A DNA stretch of 64,000 nucleotides. Origin: Amycolatopsis orientalis DSM 40040 = KCTC 9412 (GTDB lineage: Bacteria > Actinomycetota > Actinomycetes > Mycobacteriales > Pseudonocardiaceae). The first letter of the stretch is position 1; each line of letters opens with the position of its first letter. A program made the position numbers and the translations under genes. The stretch lies in contig NZ_ASJB01000042.1 of the NCBI RefSeq assembly GCF_000478275.1, forward strand, positions 1-64,000. Direction: 5' to 3'. Shown here in pieces: positions 27,695 through 41,400 of this stretch. Below the pieces are notes generated by a model. The model had not been told where the DNA came from. It did not search any database and saw only the letters and a program-made list of their open reading frames with translations.

Positions 27695-28405
27695 TCAGCG
27701 CTCCCGGTGGGCGAGTTCGTCGTTCACCAGGCGCAGCAGGGCACCGGGATTCTCCGCGAGGTACATATGCCCGCCCTCGATCTCCTCCTGCGCGAACTCG
27801 GCACTGGTCGCCTGCAGCCACTCGGCCGTCTGCGCGGCCGTCACCAGGTCGTCGTCGGTCCCGCGCACGGCGGTGATCGGCCGCGGCAACGGCCGGGCGA
27901 GCGCGGGCACGTAGTCCTCGTGCATCTCGACGTCCGCGCGCAGGGTCGGCAGGATCAGCTCCCGCATGTCCGGGTCGGCGAGCGCCTCGTGGTCGTATTT
28001 GGCGAACTCCTTGACCCTGGCCAGGAACTCGTCGTCGGGGAGGCCGGTCGCGCGCCGGGTCCGCCGCGTCCAGGGGCCGGGCGAGCCGCTCACGAACAAC
28101 CGCACCAGGTCGGCGTCGCTGCGCGCGACCAGCAGGTGGGCCAGTTCGTAGGCCAGTACCGCGCCGAGGCTGTGGCCGAAGACCGCGATCCGTTCCCCGG
28201 GCGCGAGTTCGGCGGTGACGGCGGGCAGCAGCCCGGCCGCCGCCTCCGCGACGTCCCGGTACGGGTCTTCGGAAAGCCGCCATTCCCGCCCGGGCAGCTG
28301 CAGCGCGATGATCCGCGGGTCCCCGTCGGTCAGTGCCGCCCAGGAGTGGAAGAACGAGGCGCCCGCCCCCGCGAAGGGGACACACACCAGGGATGTCCGT
28401 CGCAT
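27695..28405 (-). CDS. type II (editing) thioesterase
   Basis: A 236-residue external thioesterase that hydrolyses wrong or stalled acyl groups from NRPS carrier domains. The alpha/beta-hydrolase triad is visible: Ser79 in GHSLG, an Asp in GTDDD (184-186) and His213 in EGGHMYL. The N-terminus has the family's VCVPFAGAGAS oxyanion region. ATG at 28405 with GGAGAGA upstream. It sits 97 bases after the NRPS stop, across a small palindrome, and before the SDR and A-T genes, all on one strand. Confidence 0.92.
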   Translation of the reverse strand: MRRTSLVCVPFAGAGASFFHSWAALTDGDPRIIALQLPGREWRLSEDPYRDVAEAAAGLLPAVTAELAPGERIAVFGHSLGAVLAYELAHLLVARSDADLVRLFVSGSPGPWTRRTRRATGLPDDEFLARVKEFAKYDHEALADPDMRELILPTLRADVEMHEDYVPALARPLPRPITAVRGTDDDLVTAAQTAEWLQATSAEFAQEEIEGGHMYLAENPGALLRLVNDELAHRER

Positions 28406-28463
28406 GTCCGCTCTCTCCGTTCCGTCCGCCGATGCTGTTGGCGGGATCCACCTCGGGGCGCTC

Positions 28464-28487
28464 CCGCGTTTAGTCCTCTGAATGCGG
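28464..28487. repeat. short TTTAG palindrome, copy 3
   Basis: CCGCGTTTAG and CTGAATGCGG form an imperfect stem in the gap between the large NRPS stop and the type II thioesterase start. It belongs with the elements at 18700-18721 and 18846-18875. Being inside a co-directional gene run, it may attenuate or process the transcript instead of ending it. Confidence 0.45.
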
Positions 28488-28502
28488 CCACGGCGTCGTC
28501 TG

Positions 28503-31500
28503 TCATCGCGCTTCCAGCCAAGCCTCGATCGCCTGCCAGACCAGGGCCATCATGTCGGGGCGGACCATGTCCGCGTGCTCACAGGGAATGGACGTCTCGG
28601 TCAGCTCGCCGGAGACGTAAGGCGCCCACCGGTCCCGGAGCGGCCCGTCCTCCGACGCGTTGTCGGTGGCTGTGAGGATCAGCGTGTCGCCGTCGAACCG
28701 GCCGGTGGAGTGCGCGCCGCGGATCCGGGTGTTGTTCTCGAAGATCCGCGCGAACACGGCGATCTCCTCGTCGGAGAACCCGCCGAGCAGGTGACCGAAC
28801 TCGGTCCGGATCACCTCCTCCCACGGCTCGTGTTCCTCCGCCGCGTCACCCGCTTCCTTCATGCTCTCGTCGAGCGGGAAGGAGTCCATGATGATCAGCG
28901 CGACCTCCTCGCCCTGCGCCCGCAGCCGGACGGCGATCTCGTGCGCGGGCGTGGCACCGAAGGAGTACCCGACGAGGTAGTACGGGCCGGACGGCCGCAC
29001 CGCGCGCAGTTGCCTGATGTAGTCGGCCGCCATCTCCGCCACCGAACCCGCGAGCGGGGTCCGGCCGTCGATGCCCCGTGCCTGCAGGCCGAAGACGGGC
29101 ACTTCCCGCGGCGCGTGCCGCGCGAAAGGTGTGTAGCACCAGCTCAATCCGCCCGCCGGATGCACGCAGAACAGCGGTGGCCGGTCGCCGGTGCCGCGGA
29201 TGGTCAGCAGTACGCCGAGCGAGCCCCGCACCGACGACAGGCTGAGTGTGTTCAGCAGCGCGGTCACGGTCGGGGCGGCCATCACGTCCTGGACCGAGGT
29301 GGTGATGCCCTTGCGCTTCAGCCGCTGCACCAGGCTGACCGCCATCAGCGAATGCCCGCCGAGCGCGAAGAAGTCGTCGTTCACCCCGACTTCGGGAAGT
29401 CCGAGCACTTCGGCGAACGTCTCGCAGACGGCCTGTTCCAGGACCGCGAGGGGTCCGTTCGCTCCGCCGGTGCCCGCTCCGGGCTCGTACTGGGGCGCGG
29501 GCAACGCCTTCCGGTCGAGTTTGCCCTGCCCCGTCAGCGGCAAGGCTCCCAAGTGGACGAACGCGGACGGGACCAGGTAGTCCGGAAGCCGTTCTGCGAC
29601 ATGGCCTCGCAGCGCGGTGTCGTCGAGGGTGGCGTTCTCCTGCGGGACGACATACGCGACGAGACGTTTGTCCCCGGGAACGTCCTCACGCACGACGACC
29701 GCGGCGTGGGCGACACCCGCGTAGCCGCCGAGCACGGCTTCGACCTCGCCGGGCTCGACCCGGTATCCGCGGATCTTCACCTGGTCGTCCGCGCGCCCGA
29801 CGAAGACCAGCGTCCCCTCCCGCGACCACTTGACCAGGTCCCCAGTGCGGTACATCCGCGTTCCGGGCGCCCCGTGGGGGCAGGCCACGAACCGCTCAGC
29901 GGTCAGCCGCGGCTGGTTGGCATAGCCACGCGCGACACCGGCGCCGGCCACGTACAGCTCCCCGGCGACACCGTCGGGCACCGGGTTCAGCGCCCCGTCG
30001 AGGACGTAGACCCGGGTGTTGTCCATCGGCCGCCCGATCGGTGCCACGCCCACGACCTCGCCGGGGTCGCGGACCTCGTGCTGGGTGGCGCACAACGTCA
30101 CCTCGGTCGGCCCGTACAACTGCCGCACCACCACCCCGGGATTCGACTCCAGTACCCGCCGCACGGCTTCGGCCGGGACCACGTCCCCGCCCGTGAGCAC
30201 CTCACGCACCCCGGCGAAACAGGCCGGATCCTGCTCGGCCAGTACCCGCAGCAACCCCGCGGTGACATGCACGTGGGACACCGCGTGCGCGGAGATCCAC
30301 CGCCGGAGCACGTCCGCGTCCACCCGCTCGTCCGGCGCGATCACCACGGTCCCGCCCGAAAGCAGGGGCACCCACAGTTCGTACGACGACGCGTCGAAAG
30401 CGTGCGGCGCGTGGAACAGCACCCGCGCGGGCGCTCCCCAGCACCGGTCCTTCGCGAGGGCGACCACGTCCCGGTGGGTCGCCACCACCCCCTTCGGCAC
30501 CCCAGTCGACCCCGACGTGTACATCACGTACGCCGCACTGGCCGGGGACACCGGCGGCACCACGGCCCGGCCGTCCGTCTCCGCGCTGGGCCCGGCCGAG
30601 ATCCGGCGAAGCCCCGCCGTGCGAACGAATTCGTGGCCGCTCGTGGTCTCGTGCACCACCACGCACCGGGCGCCCGCGTCCCGGACGACCGCGCGCATCC
30701 GGGCGACCGGCCACGACGGGTCCAGCGGCAGGTAGACCCCGCCCGCCTTCAGCACCGCGAGGAACGTCACGACCACATCGGCCGTTCTGTCCAGCAGTAC
30801 GGCGACGGTCCGTTCCGGCCCGTCCACCGCCAGCGTCCGCGCCAGTCGTTCGGAACGGGCGTCCAGTTCGGCGTAGGTGAGGGTGAAACCCTTGTCCACC
30901 ACCGCGGTCGCGTCCGGATCGGCGGCGACGCGTTCGGCGAAGGCCTGGGGAACCGAAACATCCGCCGTCGCGACCCAGGTGTCGTTGCGCCTCTCGACCA
31001 GTTCGGCCGACTCGGCTTCGCCCAGTACGTCCACCGCGAACAGTGGCGTGGCGGGTGCCTCCGCCAAGGCGGTGACCAGGTTGTCCAGGCAGGTGTGCAG
31101 AAGCGCGCAGACCTGGTCGGGATCGGCGGGGGCCACCGCGTCCACGGCGATCGTGAAGCCGGTCCCGTCGACGTCGATGGCGACGCCGAGCGGATAGTCG
31201 GTCAGGTCCCGGACGGACAGCAGCCCGATGCCGTCCATCGTCTCCGCCTCGTCCCTGGACACCTCCTGGTTGTGCCGGTAGTTGAACAGCGAGGTGAACA
31301 GCGGGCTGCCGGACAGGCCGCTGGCCGCCTGCGCCAAGGCCAGCGGCGCGTGCTCGTGGACCATCAGGTCGGCGAGCTGGTTCCGCAGTCCGGTCAGCGC
31401 CTCACCGACGGACAGCCCGGCGAGCCGCACCCGCACCGGCAGGGTGTTCATGTACAGGCCGGGGACCCGGTCCGCGCCCGCCCCCGAGTTCATCCGGCCG

Positions 31501-32400
31501 AACACGATCGTGCCGAACACCACGTCGTCACGGCCCGACAAGGCCGCCAGCACCCGGGACCACGCCAGGTGGAACACCGTCGCCGGGCTCACCGCCAGCG
31601 AACGCGCGATCTCCTTCAGCCGACCGGAAAGCGCCTCGTCCACGCGGAGGCCGGCTTGACCCGTCGTCGTGCCGTCGCCGTGGACCTCGGTCAGCCCGTA
31701 CGGCGCGGTCGGCTCGGTGACGTCGCCGAGGACCTCGCCGAAGTAGCGCTCGTGTTCCTCCCGCGAGACCCCGAACCGTGCCTGCGCGACGAACTCCCGG
31801 AACGGCAGCGGCGGCGGCAGTTCGTCGGTCCGGCCCGCCAGATGCGCCCGCAGCTCGGTGAGCATCACCTGCATCGCGGTGTGGTCCTGGAGCAGGTGGT
31901 GGACCCGGAGCAGGCAGAGCCACCGGTCCTCCCGCGGATCGGCGGCGATATGCGTGGTCAGCAGCGGAGCCCGGTCCAGCGGCATCCAGTCGCGGACGGC
32001 GGCGGTCAGCGCCTCGGCGGGATCCGCCTCCCCCGGCGGGAGCACGACCTCCGAGATCGGCAGCGCCGCGTGGCGCACCACGACCTGCACCGGCTCGGGG
32101 AGCCCGTCGGAGAGGACCGCGGTGCGGTAGATGTCGTGCCGGTCCACCACCCATTGCAGGGCCGTGAGGAACTCGTCCAGCCGCTGCCGCGACCCGAACT
32201 CCATCACCGCGGGCGTGACGTACACGTCCGTGCCCTCGTGGCCGACCATCAGGTTGTGGAAGAAGATCCCTTCCTGCAACGGCGCCAGCGGGTACACGTC
32301 CGCCACGTTCGCCGCACCGCCGGGGACCTGCTCCACCAGCCTTTCGACCTCGGCCTCGGTCAGTTCGACCATCGGCAGCATCTCCGGCGTGATCCTCTTC
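28503..32400 (-). other. NRPS module 17: C(dual)-A(Hpg)-T-TE
   Basis: Hpg code D-A-Y-H-L-G-L-L-C-K, then a carrier domain (LGGHSLMA) and the releasing thioesterase. In the family this last residue is Hpg or 3-chloro-Hpg; no halogenase is in the window, so chlorination cannot be judged. Its carboxyl is joined to a side-chain hydroxyl at position 2 in ramoplanin. Confidence 0.85.
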
Positions 32401-35400
32401 GCCCCGGCCGGGATGAGGTTCGGCGGGACGACCACCGGTTCCGGACCGGAGGCGGTGGCCAGGCCCGCGGGCGTCGGCGTCACGAACAACGCCCGCACCG
32501 AAACCGACACCCCGCGCTGCCTCAGCCACTCCACCAGCGACACCGCCAGCAGGGAATGCCCGCCCAGCGCGAAGAAATCGTCGTCCACCCCGACCGAGGG
32601 CAGCCCCAGCACCTCGGCGAACGCCTGGCACAGAAGCTCTTCCTCGGTCGTGGCGGGGACGCGTCCCGAACCGGTCGTGTAGGTGGGAGCCGGCAGCGCC
32701 CGCCGGTCCAGCTTGCCGTTGACGGTCAGCGGCAACGCCTCCAGTTCCACCACCGCCGACGGCACCAGGTACGACGGCAACCGCTCCGAAGCGAAGGTCA
32801 GCAGCCCGCCGGTTTCCGCGGGCTCGCCGGGCACCACGTACGCCACCAGCCGCGGGTCGCCGGGCGAGTCCTCCCTCGCGATCACCGCGACCTGGGACAC
32901 CCCGGGATACGCCGCCAGTACGGCCTCGACCTCACCGGGTTCGATCCGGAACCCGCGGATCTTGACCTGATCGTCCGCGCGGCCCGCGAAGACGAGCTGC
33001 CCGTCGGCGTCCCAGCGCACCCGGTCGCCCGTCCGGTACATCCGCTGCCCCGGCTCGAACGGGCAGGCCACGAACCGCTCGGCGGTCAGCACCGGGAGCC
33101 CGAGATAGCCGCGCACCAGGCTCGCGCCCGACAGGTACAGCTCGGCGACCACGCCCGCCGGCACGGGACGCAGCGCGGCGTCCAGCACGTACACGCGGGT
33201 GTTGGCGATGGGACGGCCGATCGGCACCGCCTGCCCCGCTTCGAGACCGGGACGGCACCGCCACACCGTGGCGTCGACGGTCGCCTCGCTCGGCCCATAG
33301 GTGTTGAACATCGTGCGGCCGTCCGAAGTCCACCGTTCCACCAGCTCCGGCGGGCACGCCTCACCTCCGACGTCCAGCACGAACGCCGGGTCCAGCACGC
33401 CGTCGGGCATCGTCGCCGCCACCGCGGGCGGCAGCGTCGCGTGTGTCACCCCTTGTTCGACCAGGAACCCGGCCAGTTCACGCCCCAGCCGCCGCTCCTG
33501 CGGCACGATCACCAGCGCCGCCCCCGACAGCAACGCCAGCAACCATTCCTCACAGAACATGTCGAAACCCACCGACGCGAACTGCGCGACCCTGCTGCCG
33601 GGTCCGGCCCCGTACCGCTCATGGCTCACCGAGAGGCTCACGCACGCCTCGTGCGTGACGACCACGCCCTTCGGCCGTCCCGTCGACCCCGACGTGTAGA
33701 TCACGTACGCCGGATGGGACGGCGACAAGGGCGCGAGCCGGTCGAGGTCGGTCACCGGGCCGGACGCGTAGTCCGTGGCCTCGTCCTCGAAGCCCGGCGT
33801 GTCCAGCACCAGTGCCGGGGCGGCGTCCTCGATCATGAACCGGACGCGCTCCGCGGGCAGCTCGCGGTCGATCGGCAGGTAGGCGCCTCCTGCCTTCAGC
33901 ACCGCCAGCACCGCGATCACCAGCTCCGGCGAGCGCTCCAGGTTCAGGCCCACCACCGATTCCGGTCCGACCCCGTGTGCGATCAGCCGTCGCGCCAGCC
34001 GGTTCGCCCGCGCTTCGACGTCGCCGTAGGACAGCTCGACGCCGTCACCGGCGAGTGCCGTCGCCTCCGGTGCCCGCGCCGCCTGCTCGGCGAACAGCTC
34101 GGGCACCAGCCGCTCCGGCACCGGGCGGGCGGTGTCGTTCCACTCCTCGACGATCCGGTGGTATTCGGCCGGATCGAGGACCTCCACCGCGCTCACGCGG
34201 ACTTCGACGTCGGTCGAAACCGCCGTGAGGACACGGATCAGGTACCCGACGAGCCGCCCGGTCGTGTATTCGTCGAACAGATCGGAGGCCGCGGTGAGGG
34301 AGCCGGACATCCCGGCCGGGGCACCGGTTTCGTCGAAGGTCTCGCCCAGGCTGAGGTCGAGGTCGAACTTGGCCGACACCCCCGCGCCCAGCACCAGCGG
34401 AGCCGTCCGCAGACCCGGCAGCCCGGCGGCCGGTCCGCCGCCCGCCCCGGTGGTGTTCTGCACCGTGAGCATGACCTGGAACAGTGGATGCCGGGCCAGT
34501 GACCGCGTCGGCGCCAGCTCCTCGACCAGTTTCTCGAACGGCACGTCCTGGTTCTCGTACGCCGACAGGCTGGCGGCCCGCACCCGCGCGAGCAGTTCCC
34601 GGAACGTCGGGTCGCCGGACAGGTCGCTCCGGATCACCAGGGTGTTCACGAAGAAGCCGACCAGCTCGTCCAGCGCCTGGTCCATCCGCCCGGCGACGGC
34701 GGCCCCGATGGGGACGTCGGTCCCCGCGCCGAGGCGGTGCAGCAACGTCGCGAGCGCCGCCTGCAGCACCATGAAGACCGTCGCGCCCTCGGCCCTCGCC
34801 AGCTCCAGCAGCCGCGCGTGGACGTCGGCGGGCACCAGGATCGGCAGCTCGTGGCCGCGGTGGGACGCCTCGGCCGGCCGGGGCCGGTCCGCGGGCAGGT
34901 CCAGTTCGTCCGGCGCCCCGGCGAGCGCGTCCCGCCAGTACGAGACCTGCCCGGCCAGCACCGTTCCCTCGGCCTGCTCGTCACCGAGCAGGTCCCGCTG
35001 CCAGAGCGTGTAGTCGACATACTGCACCGGCAACGGCTCCCACGCGGGTGCGTGTCCTTCGAGACGGGCCGTGTAGGCCGCCGCGAGGTCGCGGGTGAGC
35101 GGTTCCATCGACCAGCCGTCACCCGCGATGTGGTGCACCACCAGGACGAGCGCGTGCTCCGCCGCGCCGAGGGCGAACAACCAGGCGCGCACCGGGATCT
35201 CCGCGGCGAGGTCGAACTCGTATCCCGCCGCCGCGGCCGCCGCCTCGCCGAGGTCCTTTTCGGACACTTCCGCGAACCGCAGTTCGAATCCGGTCTCGGT
35301 GATCGGCAGGATCCGTTGGCACGGCTCCCCTTCGGTGGTCTGGACCACAGTGCGCAGCACCTCGTGGCGTTCGATCACGTCGCGGAACGCGGCCTCCAGC

Positions 35401-38400
35401 GCCTCCCGGTCCAGCTCGCCGGACAGCCGGAGGCCCAGCGGGATGTTGTACGCGGCGTTCGGCCCGTCCAGCCGCCCCAGGAACCACAACCGCCGCTGCG
35501 CGAACGACAACGGCACCCGGTCGGGCCGTTCCCGCACCACCAGCGCGGCCCGCCCCGGCCTGGCCTCGACGAGCCTGGGGACGAGGGCGGCCGGGGTCGG
35601 CGTCTCGAACAGCGCCCGGACCGGCAGCTCGACACCCAGCACCGCGCGGATCCGGCTCACCAGCCGGATCGCGAGCAGGGAATGGCCGCCCAGCGCGAAG
35701 AAGTCGTCGTCCATCCCGACCGACGGCAGGCCCAGGACCTGAGCGAAAGCACCGCACAGCAGTTCTTCCCGGGCGCCGGACGGCGCGCGGCCGTCACCGG
35801 CGGTGTGGCCGGGGGCGGGCAGCGCGGCGCGGTCGAGCTTCCCGCTGACCGTCAGCGGGAACGAGTCCAGCTCGACGACCGCCGACGGGACCAGATGCGC
35901 GGGCAGGCGCTCCGCCACGAAGGCGCGCACCGTGTCCACCGGCTCGCCGGGGTCCTCGGCCGGCACCACGTACGCCACCAGACGCGGATCGCCGGGGACG
36001 TCCTCACGGACGACGACCGCCGCCCGGCGCACCGCCGGATGCGCGGCCACCACGGCCTCGACCTCACCCGGTTCGATCCGGAATCCGCGGATCTTGACCT
36101 GATCGTCCGCGCGGCCGAGGAACACCAGCTGCCCGCCGGTGTCCCAGCGCGCGCGGTCGCCCGTCCGGTACATCCGCCGTCCCGGCTCGAACGGGCAGGC
36201 CACGAACCGCTCGGCGGTCAGCCCCGCCCGGCCCACGTAACCGCGGGCCACACCGGGACCCGCGACGTACAGCTCGCCCGGCACGCCGGCCGGGACAGGC
36301 GCCAGCCTGTCGTCGAGCAGGCAGATCCGGACGCCGCCGATCGGACGGCCGATGGGCGGGACCTCGCCGGGACGCAGGGCGTCGCTCAGCGTGCACAGCA
36401 CGGTGATCTCGGTCGGGCCGTAGGCGTTCACCATCCGCCGCCCCGGGGTCCAGCGCCCGACCAGCTCCGGCGGGCACGCTTCGGCGCCCACCACGAGCGT
36501 GACCAGCGCGTCGCCCGCGTCTTCGGGCACGGTGGCCAGCACACTCGGCGGGATCAGCGTGTGGGTGATCCGCTCCGACCGCAGCACCGCGGCGAGTTCG
36601 TCCCCCGCCAGCGGTCCTGCCGCATCCGGGACGACCAGCGTCGCCCCGCACGACAACGCCATGACCATTTCCATGACCGACGCGTCGAAGCTGAGCGAAG
36701 CCAGTTGCAACACCCGGGACGCGGCCTCCAGCGCGAACGATTCGACCTGGGCCCGCGCCAGCTCGGCGAGGCCACGATGGGGGACCACCACACCCTTCGG
36801 CCGTCCCGTCGAGCCGGACGTGTAGATCACGTACGCCGGATGATCCGGCAGCAGCGGCGTGATCCTGTCGGCGTCGGTGACGGCACCGTCGTCCAGATCC
36901 GCCAGCTCCGCCTCCATCTCCGGAGCCCCCAGTACGACCACGGGCATGCCGTCCGGCACCACTGCCACGCTGCCGGTGTTCGTCACCGCCAGCACCGGAC
37001 CGGCGTCGGCGAACATGAGCCCGACGCGGTCGGCGGGCAGGGCCGGATCGACCATCAGGCAGGCCGCACCGGCCCGCGCGATCGCCAGGAAGGCGATGAC
37101 CGGTTCCAGCGAACGCTCCAGCACCACCGCGACCACCGATTCCGGCCCGGCGCCTCGCGCGATCAGCAGTCGCGCCAAGCGGTTCGTGACGGCGTCCAGC
37201 TCCCGGTACGACAGTGCGACGTCCCCGCGCGACAGCGCCACGGCGTCCGGCGTTTCGGCCACCCACTCCGCGAACAGCTCCCCGAAGGGCACCGGCGGCA
37301 CCTCCCGGACCGGCCCGGTCCCCGCCTCCAGTACCCGGCGTCGTTCGGCGACGTCCACCACTTCGACCGCCGAAAGCGCCGTACCCGGTTCTTGTTCGAG
37401 CACGGAGGCCAGGCTGTCCAGACAGGCGTGCAACAGCGCGCAGACCTGCTCCGGATCGCCTGGGGCGAGCGCGTCCACGGTGACCAGGAACCGGTCCGCC
37501 ACGTCGTCGACGGACACCGTCAGCGGGTAGTTGCTCTGTTCGCGGTACTCCAGCAGCTCGATGCCGTCGCTCGCGTCGCGCTCGTCGGGCTCCCCGCCCT
37601 CGGCCGGGGCCGCCGTGAACCGGTAGTTGAACAGCGACGTGAACAGCGGGAGGCCGCCCGGCACGCCGCTGGCCGACTGCGCGAGGGTGAGCGGCGCGTG
37701 TTCGTGCACCATCAGCCCGGCGAGCTGACCCCGCATGGCCGAGAGCGCCGCGCCCGCCCCGGTGCCGTCGAGACGGACCCGCACCGGCAACGTGTTGATG
37801 AACGGCCCCGCCGCCCGCCGCACGTCGGCCGTGGCGTTCATCCGTCCGAAAAGGACGGTGCCGAACACCACGTCGTCACGACCGGCCAGTGTGCCGAGGA
37901 CCCGGGCCCAGGCCAGGTGGAAGACGGTCGCGGGACTGACCCCGCGCGCACGGGCCAGCGCCCGCACCCGCCGGGCGAGCGTGTCGTCGATCCACCGGTC
38001 GGCACGCGTCATCGCGTCGCCGCCACCGTGCACGTCGAGCAGGCCGTACGGCGCGGTCGGCTCGGTCAGATCGCCGAGCAGCCCGGCGAAGTAGGCCTCG
38101 TGCTCCTCCCGCGCGACACCGAACCGCGCCCGCGCCACGTATTCGCGGAACGGCACGGGCTCGGGCAGTTCCGCGGCGCGGCCGTCGAGTATCGCCCGCA
38201 CCTCGTCGAGCAGCACCTCGAGCGCGGTGTGGTCCTGCACCAGGTGATGGATGAGCAGCAACGCGACCCAGCGCCCGGTGCCGGGTTCGCGGGCGACCCG
38301 GACCCGCATCAGCGGCGCCCGGTCCACCGCGATCCCGGCACCGGCCATCAGCTGCCCGGTGAGGTCACCAGAGCCGTCGGAGCCGTCGAGGACGACTTCG

Positions 38401-41400
38401 TCCACCGGCAATTCGGCGGTACGGCACACGACCTGCACCGGTTCGCGCAGTCCTTTCCAGACGATCGCCGTCCGGTACGTGTCGGTCCGGTCCACGATCC
38501 GCCGCAGGGCGCCGAGGAAACCGTCGAGGAGGTCCCGCGAGCCGAAGCGCAGCACGGTCGGCAGCAGGTAGACGTCCGCGTCCTCCCCCTTGGCCATCAG
38601 GTGGTGGAAGAACATGCCCTCCTGCAACGGGGCCAGCGGGTACACGTCGGCGATTGCGGCCGCGCCGCCCGGCACGGCCTCGACGACCGTGGCGATCTCG
38701 GCCTCGGTCAGGTCGGCCAGGGTGAGCATCTCCGGGGTGATCGCGGTGGCACCGGGCGGGATCAGGTTCGGGGGCACCACCACCCGGTCCGGACCGGCCG
38801 CGGTGGCCATCCCGGCCGGGGTGGCGTACTCGAACACCGCCCGCACCGACACCTCGGCCCCGTGTTCGCGGAGATACTCCACAAGGGACACCGCGAGCAG
38901 CGAATGCCCGCCCAGTGCGAAGAAATCGTCGTCGGCACCGACCGCGTCGAGGCCGAGAACGTGGGCGAAGGCCGCGCAGAACAGCTCCTCCCTCGGCCCG
39001 GCGGGGAGCCTGCCCGTGCCCGCGAGCGTCGCGGGGCCGGGCGCGGGCAAGGCCTTCCGGTCCAGCTTCCCGTTCGGGGTCAGCGGCAACGCGTCGAGCG
39101 GGACGATCACGGACGGCACCATGTACGACGGCAGCCGTTCGGACGCGTACGCGCGCACCGCGCCCGCCGGGTCGTCACCGGTGGCCACCAAGTAGGCGAC
39201 GAGCCGCTTGTCCCCCGGTGTGTCCTCGCGGACGACCGCCGCGACCCGGTCCACCACCGGGCAGGCACCCAGCACCGTTTCGACCTCGCCCAGCTCGATC
39301 CGGAACCCGCGGATCTTCACCTGGTCGTCCGTGCGCCCCAGGAACTCCAGCTCACCGTCGGCGCGCCACCGCGCCAGGTCACCGGTGCGGTACAGCCGCT
39401 CCCCCGCGTCGCCGAACGGAGAGGCCACGAACCGTTCCGCCGTGGCCCCCGGACGTCCGAGGTAGCCCCGCGCGAGCTGGACACCGGCCAGGTACAGCTC
39501 CCCCACGGCGCCGGGCGGGACCGGCCGCAGCGTGCCGTCGAGCACGTACGCCCTCGTGTTGGCGATGGGCCTGCCGATCGGCACCCGGCCGGGGCCTTCG
39601 CCGTCGAGGACGGCCGCGGTCGCCCACACCGTCACCTCGGTCGGGCCGTACAGGTTGGTCACCGGGCCCTCCGACGCTGCGGCCAGGCGGCCGGCCAGCG
39701 GACCGGGCAGCGCCTCGCCGCCGACGAGAGCGCTCAGCCCGCGCGCGGCGTCGGCGTGCGCGGTCAGCAATGCCTGCCACAGCGCGGGAGTCGCCTGCAG
39801 GGTCGTGACACCGAACCGGTCGATCAGCCCGGCCACCGCCGCCGGATCCCGGACGGCCGCGTCCTCCGCCAGGACCACCCCGGCGCCCGCGAGCAGCGGT
39901 ACGTACAGCTCCAGGACGTGGATGTCGAAGGACACCGTAGTGACGGCCAGCAGGCGGTCCTCGGTCCCCATCGGGAATCGGTCGCCCATCGCCGCCACGA
40001 AGTTCGCCATGGCGCCGTGCGGGACGACGACCCCCTTGGGCCGCCCGGTGGAGCCCGACGTGTAGATCACGTAGGCCGGGTTGCCGGGCGACAGCGGCGC
40101 ATGCCGTTCGGCGGTGGTCAGGTCGCCGTCGTCCAGTGCCGCGAGTTCGGCCACGACCCGGGGATCGTCGAGCACGATCCGGTCCGGTCCGTGGACGGCG
40201 ATCCCGGTGCCCAGCTCGGTGAGCATGAGCTTGGGGCGGGCGTCGTCGAGCTGGTAGCCGACGCGCTCGGCCGGATGCGCGGGGTCCACCGGCAGGTAGG
40301 CGCCGCCCGTCTTGAGCACCGCGAGCAGCGACACCACCAGCTCGGCGGAGCGGCCGAGGCATACCGCGACGGACGACTCCGGTCCGGCGCCGTGCCGGAC
40401 GAGCAGCCGGGCGAGCCGGTTGGCCCGCGCGTTCAGCTCGGCGTAGGTCAGCCGGGTGCCGTCGCCGTGCAGCACCGCGACCGCGTCCGGCGTTCTCGCC
40501 ACCTGCGCCTCGAAAGCCTCCGGCACGAGCATGGCCGGCCGCGGGGCGTCCGTGCGGTTCCACTCCTCCACCACCAGGCGGCGCTCGGCGGGGTCGAGCA
40601 GGTCCACCTCGCTCAGCCGCGTGCCGGTGTCGTCGGCGAGCAGGCTCAGGACCCGGATCAGGCAGCTCGCGAGGCGGTCGGCGGTGTGCTGGTCGAACAG
40701 ATCGGCGGCCGCGATGAGCATGCCCTCCATCCCGGCGGGCGCGCCGGTCGCGTCGAAGGATTCGCCCATCGACACGTCGAGGTCGAACTTGGCCGCCACG
40801 CCGTCGGTGGGCAGCGCGCCGATCCGCAGGCCGGGCAGCGTCACCGCGGCCCCGCCGCCCGGGCCGCCCGCGTTCTGGAGGGTCAGCATGACCTGGAACA
40901 GCGGATGCCGGGACAGCGACCGGCTGGGCGCCAGCTCCTCGACGAGCTTCTCGAATGGGACGTCCTGGTGGCCGAAGGCGGCCAGGGACGTGTCCCTCAC
41001 CCGGCCGAGGATCTCCGCGACCGTCGGGTCGCCGGACAGCTCGGTCCGCAGTACGAGCGTGTTGACGAAGAAGCCGACGAGGTCGTCCTGCGCCTGGTCG
41101 GTGCGCCCCGCGACGGCGACCCCGATGGGGATGTCCGTCCCGGCGCCGAGCCGCGACAGCACCGCGGCCAGCGCGGTCTGCACCGTCATGAACAGGGTGA
41201 CTCCCCTGTCCTTCGCGACCGCGCGGAGTCGCCGGTGCAGCCCGGCCGGGATCTCGATCGGGGCGACCAGGCCGCGATAGGACGCGGTGGCAGGTCGTGG
41301 CCGGTCGGCGGGGAGGTCCAGCTCTTCCGGCGCCCCGTCGAGGGCTTCGCGCCAGTAGGCGACCTGCTGGGAGAGCAGGCTTTCCGGATCGTTCTCGTCG

